From NCBI RefSeq assembly GCF_001431315.2, contig NZ_LKHV02000001.1, forward strand, positions 2,170,001 to 2,234,000: DNA of 64,000 nucleotides, read 5' to 3'. Positions 11,001 through 18,084 of the stretch are shown here, piece by piece. The stretch comes from Candidatus Berkiella cookevillensis (GTDB lineage: Bacteria > Pseudomonadota > Gammaproteobacteria > Berkiellales > Berkiellaceae). The position numbers and the translations under genes are program-made. How positions within the stretch are numbered: the stretch's first letter is position 1; every line of letters begins with the position of its first letter. The notes beneath the pieces were generated by a model, which worked only from the letters and a program-made list of their open reading frames with translations, searched no databases and was not told the origin of the DNA.

Positions 11001-12799
11001 ATATCAAATATTTTATCTAAATCTGCCCCCTTAATGTTTTTCAATAAATTTATAACTGTGTTGATATTTGCACTTTCTACTTTTAAAGCAATAAATAGTT
11101 TTGTACATTTTTCAAAATCTAAAACACTAACTATTTTTTTTATCTGTTCTATATTATGCACTAGTGAAAGTTTATGCTTGAGAAGAACCTCAAAAATTTT
11201 ATCTAGATGAGCACCTTTTAGCACCGTCAAAAGAATCATAATCGTATCGAAATTTATTCCAAGTATAATAAAAATTTTTGCACATTTTTCAGAGTCTAAA
11301 TTCTTAGTTATAGTCACTATATCCTGTATACAACGAATCTGTGAAATACCATTTTTTAAAAAAGCATCAAAAACAATTTCTAAACGTTCTCCTTCAAGCA
11401 ACATGAAAATCTGTGAAAATGTTTGAAGATTAACAATGGCATATAACCATTTATCAATAACAGACATTAATACACGTAAATGCTCAAGTGGAAGCTCCAT
11501 AAAATACAAGGGAAGTCCATACCGTCGCGAAAGAAGAAATGCCAGAGCGCTTCGAATATTAAAATTTTCAGATATTTCCTTAATCTCCTCAGGCGCCAAA
11601 CTCATAAAGTTATCAAAATCATCCTGTGTCTTTAGAATTGGTGTAATTTCTAGAGCTTGAAGCAGTCTTAAATTTATGTATAGCGTGTCAGATCCAGTTA
11701 ACCTGTCTGCATTAATATTTTCTATCAAGATATTTTTACAATTTTCGTAATGATTCTTTACTATTGAAAGATGCTCTCTCATCTTTTCACCATTCATTTC
11801 TAATCGAGCAAGAACATCTTCATTATTTCTTATAGCCATTGTTAGAGCAGTTTGACGAGTTGAGACACAAGTTTCTAAATTTTCAGTTGCATTAGCATTA
11901 ATGCTCGCATTTGATGACAAATTTAATAGCAAATCAATTTCAGTTTTAATTTCTAAGGGAATCATCTGCTTAGTGCTTTCACTCAAACTTTCATAATAAG
12001 CATTAAATCGAATAATGGCACTATAAACTTGATTGCCAGCATTTGTTTCACTACCATTAACCGCTGCGCTATTCATCCTAAGGTTTCTGACAAGCTCATT
12101 TAAATATCCTAATAATCCTTTATTATTTAACAATAATTCATAATCAGACGCTGCATTAAATAATGCTAAAGTATCTTCAGAGTATGCAAATAAACGTCGT
12201 AACTCTGATTCATTTATAAAGTCATCTCCCTCTGTATTTTCAATAGCATAATCAAAATAATAATTATTTAAACGTGTGCTATTCATTGGTACATTTAATT
12301 CTGCTAAGAGCCGCAATGGAATAAGATAATTACCAGAATCTTTTAATATATGGCTTTTTAGTACCGCTTTTAAATTGAGGCTATCTAAAGATGGATAGTT
12401 TTGATGAAGGTTTTCCAAACTAATTCCAGGCATCAAAATAGTGATAGCTGCTTTATTTAATTGCTGCCCTACTACTTCTGCAATATCACATAGCAATAAG
12501 GTGATCGCATCTTCTGGACAAGCGGTATAGCTTAACAACGTATTCTTCACCATACGCCAATTGTCATTTAAGAATTTTTCTAATACCTCAGTAGGATTTG
12601 CTTGCAGCAACGCATTTTCTAAAATAGAAATAAGTTGTTTTTTATATTTCCATATCAGATTATCTTTGAAGGCAAAAGGAGGCTGTTGTGTATGATTTTG
12701 TTTTAGAAATCGAATTTTTTCTTTTATTGCTTGATAAAGAGCTACATCAACAAAATCATTCATGTCTACGATTCTCTTATTTTCATTGGTATACGTCAT
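8069..12799 (-). CDS. 1576-aa helical-repeat protein of unknown function
   Basis: A long intact frame with a good ribosome site (AAGAGGTAATA before ATG 12799). From about residue 430 to near the C-terminus, the protein is a run of degenerate 33-34 residue units. The pattern is roughly WLxPxxxxxIFxxxKxxxPxIIxxxxDFxxVLx, for example beginning WLTPEQCKAIF and then WLNPMQRAAIF. The spacing suggests about 30 two-helix repeats forming an alpha-solenoid. The N-terminal 400 residues are also helical but not obviously repeated. No signal peptide, membrane segment or catalytic motif was seen. The repeat does not match ankyrin, TPR, HEAT or LRR consensus as I know them. Its position among ankyrin and patatin genes suggests an effector or scaffold, by inference. 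Confidence 0.85.
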   Translation of the reverse strand: MTYTNENKRIVDMNDFVDVALYQAIKEKIRFLKQNHTQQPPFAFKDNLIWKYKKQLISILENALLQANPTEVLEKFLNDNWRMVKNTLLSYTACPEDAITLLLCDIAEVVGQQLNKAAITILMPGISLENLHQNYPSLDSLNLKAVLKSHILKDSGNYLIPLRLLAELNVPMNSTRLNNYYFDYAIENTEGDDFINESELRRLFAYSEDTLALFNAASDYELLLNNKGLLGYLNELVRNLRMNSAAVNGSETNAGNQVYSAIIRFNAYYESLSESTKQMIPLEIKTEIDLLLNLSSNASINANATENLETCVSTRQTALTMAIRNNEDVLARLEMNGEKMREHLSIVKNHYENCKNILIENINADRLTGSDTLYINLRLLQALEITPILKTQDDFDNFMSLAPEEIKEISENFNIRSALAFLLSRRYGLPLYFMELPLEHLRVLMSVIDKWLYAIVNLQTFSQIFMLLEGERLEIVFDAFLKNGISQIRCIQDIVTITKNLDSEKCAKIFIILGINFDTIMILLTVLKGAHLDKIFEVLLKHKLSLVHNIEQIKKIVSVLDFEKCTKLFIALKVESANINTVINLLKNIKGADLDKIFDILINIMIPLIKNCEDLKNIVCELPPEKCAVLCAALKPKFSQILQDEDDYEVFFSDLSQAKIDAIFSSLKENLTEIVDWTQVFLQLGTVLNINDNSELYRIVKPKFKEMIHDIYNVCDIINGIESPELSREFYMNFKWMLPDLLQDCGSFLSLYNCISDELKADLLEIYIKQISDFIESDEDLLDIFSILPLKYRAELNQCLQNKFSIFMSGYALATGLQRKSSKIATEVYDFFKDKISILITSEYVFSNIIECLEPHQRTEFFNAHKEKLLMLVTSAEKLSNVYCKTPNEHRAELIDLFKEKITSLINTPQDFYWVFNMLEVDDLKTKLPDFLVFALNHFNKIQDLEFIQQLIPEKCAILCENLQLKFPQIMINHENDYHDLFCNLTADQITAIFYAIKDNLPTIVGSFEEFLEISKALNATDLAQMYHLFKPKLHDMIVCGCDLVDMFSLFNDEKNIDVFRDFLLDFKEKIHDLVEDYDVFIDLWNLTSDELDELFFDIFMDKIPGFIKTEEQLLHLTLILQHNNKIEHNELLRQNFSACIKSGSELSILLRKSCIDCAEWKKIYSFFKNEIHAITKTIYDFMDVAELLEPYGIDDFYKEHREKIPELINNASELNYVFNKFSKEHLAELFVLLKEKVPDFIKETQDLYHILGIINNKNITPEIHCFLSEVIEQKYPSIIKEAKHFGALLHMIPLDSEVFLQDNASFSAIFSKAITSPKTLRDMLSVLRPIHCQLICGIFKDKILEIINNADKYGQVLAWLTPEQCKAIFNEMKDDFPEIIKNVEDLRKFISWLNPMQRAAIFEALEPMLYGTIANGKGFGNVAWMLDKDLRERICKKMMPEFTNLIHDGEDFFEVLRWLNVAQSELLCENIKDRIPDFIKQCGSFGKIICFLDPAKRRVILDVIVKKLPDMIESGYECGEVLHWFNAELQDVDKTGLVNEEFTKILSWRKLQPCFPMTGNNDNMNSASNKSRLIM

Positions 12800-13134
12800 T
12801 ATTACCTCTTAGAGATTCATCTTAGAAAATCAAATTTTATTTAAAAAATCTATTTCTATAGATCTCATAATAATGCTTGATTTCAACATTCTACATTCTA
12901 CATTTAACCCATGCGGTTATTTAGATGATTAGATAAGGAGATGGATACTACCTCAATAATTTTAAAATGTCAAAAAAACATACATTTTCAATAAAAACAA
13001 CAATTGTTCTATATTTTAAAACAATCTGTTCGAAATTTTTTCAATATCTAAAAGCATCAGAACTAATTACTTTCTGTTAAGAATATTTTCCATCACTTCA
13101 GTCCTTGACGCTTTCAGCAATAATATATTAAAGC
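12800..13134. other. AT-rich intergenic stretch, nothing recognised
   Basis: About 335 AT-rich bases upstream of the helical-repeat gene (minus strand). It should contain that gene's promoter, but I see no convincing -35/-10 pair, RNA gene or open frame. The right side abuts a MITE-like element. Confidence 0.4.
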
Positions 13135-13401
13135 TATCCTATGCACACATTTTATTTTTTAAAGATAAATTGGTTATTAAGTACTGTGTTATCACTTACA
13201 TTAAGTGATTTATGTTGTCATGCCAGCGAAGGCTGGCATCTAGCACATATCAAGAATCAATTCTTCCATGCTTTATTAAACTGCTAAAAGAAAACATAGA
13301 ACAAGTCTTGAATACTTAATCCAAGATAAATTCTGGATGCCAGCCTTCGCTGGCATGACACAATATATTCTACTGTTTAAAGAAAATGTGTGCATAGGGT
13401 A
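13135..13401. mobile_element. MITE-like element with nested inverted repeats
   Basis: The outer ends are 19-base inverted repeats with one mismatch: TATCCTATGCACACATTTT at 13135 and its complement ending CATAGGGTA at 13401. Inside is a second, perfect 25-base inverted pair: 13216-13240 (contains GCCAGCGAAGGCTGGC) and 13336-13360. No coding sequence is present. It lies between the 3' end of the patatin gene and the 5' region of the helical-repeat gene. This is the architecture of a non-autonomous miniature element; the parent transposase is not in this window. Confidence 0.6.
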
Positions 13402-13457
13402 GGATCAGAGGTGCTCTAGATCACGGGTGCAATTGCTCTGTACATATGCTGCTTTTC

Positions 13458-14744
13458 TTAAATAAGCGTACACCAACCTTTGCTTGGGGAGATTTCTAAA
13501 CTGCTAAATTCTTCTTGTAACTTATCTATATCTTTAGGCATAGATTCGCCTTGAACAGAAAGGCCAGCACTTGGCGTTGTTATCTCACATCTTTGCGTCT
13601 GTTCAAGTGTATAATTAAATTGTGGCAAATAATGCCAACGACTGTTCAAAGCATCATCAACCTCTGATGGGCACAGTGTTGGCACAAAGATCGGTATATT
13701 TTCAAATTCAGAAATTGATATAGGATAATTGAGATTATGCATATGCTCTAACAATATTGCATCAAAATGCTTTGATGTATATTCTGGAAAATTCATCATA
13801 AAAAATCGAACGGTACCATAAATGCCTGATTGGATGAGTTTATCTTTTCTTTCTGCAGATAAATCGAAATCTAAATTATCTACATCTAAAGTATCACAAT
13901 AAATCAGCCTATCTTTATAAGCACTTTTGGAGAGATTTCTGAGCTGGACGTTATACATGGCAACGGCATGGGAATACAGGAGCTGTGAAAGGCTTTTGAC
14001 TTCTATCTCATTTGGCATGTCACCGTGGATAATGTATTTTAATCTATCCAAACTATCAAGCCAAACTGCCAACATCAATGGATTAGGCTCACCTTGGATA
14101 TGTTCAAATAATAGGATAGGACAGTCACTTTGCAATCCACCATCCGAATAGAGTTTGCCTTTAATTTCTTTAGGTGTAAAAAAACCTGTATAAGCCATGG
14201 AAGCACTCAAAGCCAGTGCAATGGGCACATCTTTATGAGGTGAAGTATGAGAAAATTCTTCATTGAAACCAGATTGAATATTACAAGCTTCTATATACAA
14301 ATGCTTCATTTTTTGTACTGAGGCTTCATGATCAAGCGCCACCTTTTTTTCATGCCAATCTAAAAAAGTAGCATGCTCATCACCTGTAACTTCTTTTATT
14401 ATTTTTTGAAACCATTTTGTTAATCCATCTCCTGAATGCAGCCCCATACTTTGATGTAAACGTAAAGGTGCCATGAATGCCCATTCTTGATAAATGAGTT
14501 GCTGAAAATCAAGCGAGTTTAATTCTGTCATAATACGCTCAACAGGCCAATCTGTTGCAATTAATAAAGCAGCAATAGCGCCTGCTGAACTACCAGCTAC
14601 CATGTCAATTTCATCTAACAACGCTAATTGCTTTAAAGCAATGGCAACGCCTAAATGAATAAAGCCCCTGGAGCCACCGCCTTTAAGTGCTAAAAATCGA
14701 AATAGAGGTATTTTTTCAGGTATTGTGGAAGGTCCTTTTTGCAC
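13458..14744 (-). CDS. Patatin-like phospholipase with C-terminal CaaX-like box
   Basis: 428 aa. The patatin fold is clear: the glycine-rich oxyanion loop KGGGSRG (residues 21-27), nucleophile elbow GSSAG (Ser53) and catalytic dyad Asp201 in YSDGGLQSD. This predicts lipid acyl-hydrolase (phospholipase A) activity like the bacterial ExoU/VipD class. There is no Sec signal. The last residues are GWCTLI, so the protein ends in a Cys-aliphatic-aliphatic-X type box (CTLI), which host prenyltransferases could read. The start is GTG at 14744, supported by AAGGA nine bases upstream; no in-frame ATG lies at a suitable place. Host-membrane targeting is inference. It is followed downstream by a MITE-like element. 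Confidence 0.9.
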   Translation of the reverse strand: MQKGPSTIPEKIPLFRFLALKGGGSRGFIHLGVAIALKQLALLDEIDMVAGSSAGAIAALLIATDWPVERIMTELNSLDFQQLIYQEWAFMAPLRLHQSMGLHSGDGLTKWFQKIIKEVTGDEHATFLDWHEKKVALDHEASVQKMKHLYIEACNIQSGFNEEFSHTSPHKDVPIALALSASMAYTGFFTPKEIKGKLYSDGGLQSDCPILLFEHIQGEPNPLMLAVWLDSLDRLKYIIHGDMPNEIEVKSLSQLLYSHAVAMYNVQLRNLSKSAYKDRLIYCDTLDVDNLDFDLSAERKDKLIQSGIYGTVRFFMMNFPEYTSKHFDAILLEHMHNLNYPISISEFENIPIFVPTLCPSEVDDALNSRWHYLPQFNYTLEQTQRCEITTPSAGLSVQGESMPKDIDKLQEEFSSLEISPSKGWCTLI

Positions 14745-14822
14745 TGCAACGAATCCTTGTTGCCTTGAGTGCTTTCAGCATAAAGCAAAATAGAAATATA
14801 ATAAATACAGAATTTTTTAATT

Positions 14823-16355
14823 TTATAGTGTATCTTTATTGTGCACAGAATTCTCAGATACATTTTGAAGCGCTGTATTCTGCCAACAAATCACTTGATT
14901 ACGACCATTTTCTTTTGCATAGTATAATGCTTTGTCTGCATAATCGATGAGCGTTTCTAATTTTTTTATCTGACTTGTAAGCTCGCTGATGCCAATGCTG
15001 CATGTTATTTTATGTCCTTTTAACAAGGAAGCCTCACCAAAAACATGCGATTCTATTTTTTTTCGAATGGTTTCTGCCATACGAAACCCCTCTTGAACAG
15101 GTACTTTCATAATGATACAAAACTCTTCACCACCATAGCGACAAACACTGTCTTGAGTCTTTATATTTTCCTCTAATATACCTGCGATTGTTTTAATGGC
15201 TTCATCACCGGCCGGATGCCCATAATTGTCATTAATTTTTTTAAAATGATCGATATCAAACATCATACAAGACAAAGAGAGATCTTTTCCAGTATTATGC
15301 ACATCTTCAATAAGTGCCGTATAAATTTTATAAAAGGCACGCCTATTTAAGCAATTTGTCAAAGGATCTTTATCTGCGATCTCTTTAAGCTCTTTATTTT
15401 TCTGTTTTAGCTTTTTCTTTGTTTCATTAAGCATTTTCACAGTAAGAAACAATTCCTTATTTTTATTTTCTTTCTCAGTAATGTCATCAATGGTAATAAG
15501 CAGACCATTGACATTGTCATTATTATCTACAATATGTGAGCAGTTAATACTAAATATTTTGGCTTCCTTCAAATGAGTCATCACATTCATAACTTTTCCA
15601 ATCACAGTCGTTTTATCACGCTCCGCATGTTCCCAAGGTGCTATGATAATCTCATTACTTTTATATTGCCAAGGCAGTTTATTAATATGTTTTCCGATAA
15701 CCTCTTTTTTCTCAACACCAATCATTTTAGTAAAACTAAGATTAACCAAAAGAATATTTTGATCTGTATCTAAGACAATGATACCTTCAGCCAAGGTGTC
15801 AAATGCACGCCCTACCCGCTCTGGTATAACAGAAGATGGATCCAAATTTTTCACAATGCTTTTTAATAAAATTGAAAAAAATATCAGCGAACTAAAGAAA
15901 ATAAAGATTGGTAAAACAAGCTTATTATTGTCCATAAAACTTGAGAGAATACTAGAATTCTCTAGTGCATATACAAAATGTATATATCCCCAAGTCTCAT
16001 TATTTTTAAAGAGTGGGACGCGATAATAACCACTACTATTTTTTAACGCACTGATTTTTTTTGTATCAATATTTCCGTATTTATCAATAATCTTTCCATT
16101 ATGTTCAATAGCGATGGCCTGTAAATCTTTATTTAAATGAGCGATAGATTTGATCAATGCGACGGCAACAGTTTTATTGGTATTTGTCAATGAAGCGCTG
16201 AGCTGCACAGCTAAAGATTCACTGTTTTTTGCCCAAACCATTTCTCTGATTTGCTGGTGATCGACCGTTAAACCCAATTCATCTGCCACAAAATAAACAG
16301 TCATTGCAATCAATGCCAGACAAATACTGATTTTTACAGCAGGTGATAAAAACAA
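14823..16355 (-). CDS. Membrane PAS-GGDEF diguanylate cyclase
   Basis: 510 aa. One membrane helix spans residues 7-24, a periplasmic sensor region about 25-145, and a second helix 147-168. A PAS domain (about 183-295, with EGIIVLDTDQNILLVN), a coiled coil (295-328) and a GGDEF domain (about 329-490) follow. The signature reads GGEEF at 408-412, which is compatible with c-di-GMP synthesis. The product-inhibition site RxxD is replaced by KTQD at 399-402, so feedback control may be weak. The start appears to be TTG at 16355 after GGGGATGA; no better ATG fits. It is divergent from the export cluster that begins at 16623, and a MITE lies between them. A link between c-di-GMP and that surface-protein cluster is plausible but unproven. 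Confidence 0.9.
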   Translation of the reverse strand: MFLSPAVKISICLALIAMTVYFVADELGLTVDHQQIREMVWAKNSESLAVQLSASLTNTNKTVAVALIKSIAHLNKDLQAIAIEHNGKIIDKYGNIDTKKISALKNSSGYYRVPLFKNNETWGYIHFVYALENSSILSSFMDNNKLVLPIFIFFSSLIFFSILLKSIVKNLDPSSVIPERVGRAFDTLAEGIIVLDTDQNILLVNLSFTKMIGVEKKEVIGKHINKLPWQYKSNEIIIAPWEHAERDKTTVIGKVMNVMTHLKEAKIFSINCSHIVDNNDNVNGLLITIDDITEKENKNKELFLTVKMLNETKKKLKQKNKELKEIADKDPLTNCLNRRAFYKIYTALIEDVHNTGKDLSLSCMMFDIDHFKKINDNYGHPAGDEAIKTIAGILEENIKTQDSVCRYGGEEFCIIMKVPVQEGFRMAETIRKKIESHVFGEASLLKGHKITCSIGISELTSQIKKLETLIDYADKALYYAKENGRNQVICWQNTALQNVSENSVHNKDTL

Positions 16356-16466
16356 GGTATCATCCCCAAGAAAGTCATGTGCTGTGACTATATATCGTCA
16401 GCACTAATAAAAATATAAAGAAAATAATTTGATCTTAAGCTTTAGCTTACTTCAACGATAACAATA

Positions 16467-16612
16467 TAGAAGCTGTCTCAAAAATAGTAATTTTTTGTTC
16501 AGCCAAGGCGCAGATTCTTTGAGTAGCACAGTTTACATAGATGTAAATGAGCAGCGTAAAAGGAGCTACAATAAAGGATCAACGAAAAATGGCATTTTTG
16601 AGACAGCTTCTA
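16467..16612. mobile_element. MITE copy 1 (146 bp)
   Basis: Perfect 19-base terminal inverted repeats TAGAAGCTGTCTCAAAAAT and its complement, with TA at both outer edges. The interior is non-coding and includes the palindrome TTTACATAGATGTAAA (16532-16547). It is closely similar and in the same orientation to 22221-22337, which lacks 28 central bases and one further base. It ends 10 bases before the start codon at 16623, so it supplies the leader, and probably any nearby promoter, of that operon. Confidence 0.8.
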
Positions 16613-16622
16613 GTCATAACAG

Positions 16623-18062
16623 ATGAATCTTAGAGTAACTTTATTGAATGATTTAATAAAAGACAGGCAAGCATCTGTAAATCAATACAATAACAGAGAG
16701 AGTAATCTCAATCTGCTTGTCATGTTTAAAGTGTTATTAGCGTGCTTAGAGAACAGTAAATTTGCAAAATCTGCAAGTGCACTGCTTTCTAACCTTGCTT
16801 TTTATCTCAATTGTGAGCGTGTAAGCTTAGGTTTATATCAGAAAAATACCGTTGATTTATTTGCTCTTTCTAATGTTTCCGTTTTTGACAAACACTCTGA
16901 GCTCAATCAAACCATAGCAAATGCAATGGAAGAAGCGATTGAACAACAATCTGTCATTGAATACCCTGAAACCGAAAACTTACCATTTTCCATCACTTTA
17001 TTTCATCAAAAACTCAGTAATATCACGCACGCAAGTTCAATTTTTACTATTCCACTGGTATTTGAAGAAAAAATCATAGGTGCTTTGTGCTTTGAAAAAA
17101 GGGCGGGTCAATTTTTCTCTAGAAGAGAAAAAGATTTATGCAAAGGAATTGCCATATTTATTGGGCCTATAATCGAACATAAAAGGCGAGAAAGTTGTAG
17201 CCTTCTCCAAAAAATAGTTGAGCATACCTATAGCTATTTTAAATTTGGCAATAATCTTAGTATAAAATGTGCTGCTGGTTTAGCCACCATGCTAATCATA
17301 CTTTTAAGTTTTATAAAGGGAGATTATTCCGTATCGGCAGAATCTACGATCGAAGGTAAAATTGAGCGTTCTATCGTCGCGCCCTTTGATGGATATTTGG
17401 AGTCAAGCTTTGTTGTACCTGGAGATCTCGTTAAAGCGGGAACCATATTGGGAAAGCTTAGCGATGAGGATTTTAGATTAGAGCATTTATCCTTACAAAA
17501 TATGGTAAAAAAAGCCAAAACAGAGTATCGGCAAGCACTTGGCAAACACCAACGAAATAAAACCAGAGTCATAAAAGCACAGATTGTTCAAGCACGCGCA
17601 AAAGAACATTTACTACAAAGAAAACTTGACAAACTTTCTCTTATATCTCCTTTCGATGGGATAGTGATTGAAGGTGATCTAAGAAACGCCATTGGCTCAC
17701 CTGTAGAAAAAGGTAAAATATTATATAAACTGAGTCCTGTGAATGAATACCGAATTATATTAAACATCAATGAAGAATATATTAATGATATTTCTAGTGG
17801 ATTAAATGGAAAATTACGTCTCAATGGAGCACCAAATAAAAATTATCAAATCGAAATTGTAAAGATAACCCCCGTCTCATTTGCCAAAGATAAATTAAGT
17901 TATTTTAGAGTTGAAGCCATCTTTAAAGAGAAATATGAATCTATCTTACCTGGCATGACAGGTCAAACCAAAATAGAAGTCGGCAAAAAAAATATAATTT
18001 GGATTTGGACACGACAATTTAGTTTATGGCTCAAATCTAAACTTTGGATGTACTTACCATGA
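16623..18062 (+). CDS. GAF-domain HlyD-family membrane-fusion (adaptor) protein
   Basis: 479 aa. A GAF-like domain (about 35-185) is cytoplasmic by position. One membrane helix (about 214-232) follows, then a HlyD/adaptor body: first lipoyl half (246-282, IVAPFDGYLESSFVVPGDLV), a coiled-coil hairpin (283-337), the second lipoyl half (339-372, ISPFDGIVIEGD) and a beta-barrel to about 460. Such adaptors bridge an inner-membrane transporter to the outer membrane; an N-terminal GAF domain implies ligand sensing or regulation. The start codon is preceded by a poor ribosome site, and a MITE ends 10 bases upstream. The M50 gene follows after 22 bases and then the SecA-like gene, so they form one operon. 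Confidence 0.85.
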   Translation: MNLRVTLLNDLIKDRQASVNQYNNRESNLNLLVMFKVLLACLENSKFAKSASALLSNLAFYLNCERVSLGLYQKNTVDLFALSNVSVFDKHSELNQTIANAMEEAIEQQSVIEYPETENLPFSITLFHQKLSNITHASSIFTIPLVFEEKIIGALCFEKRAGQFFSRREKDLCKGIAIFIGPIIEHKRRESCSLLQKIVEHTYSYFKFGNNLSIKCAAGLATMLIILLSFIKGDYSVSAESTIEGKIERSIVAPFDGYLESSFVVPGDLVKAGTILGKLSDEDFRLEHLSLQNMVKKAKTEYRQALGKHQRNKTRVIKAQIVQARAKEHLLQRKLDKLSLISPFDGIVIEGDLRNAIGSPVEKGKILYKLSPVNEYRIILNINEEYINDISSGLNGKLRLNGAPNKNYQIEIVKITPVSFAKDKLSYFRVEAIFKEKYESILPGMTGQTKIEVGKKNIIWIWTRQFSLWLKSKLWMYLP

Positions 18063-18084
18063 TATATTTACCATAGAGTTTAAT

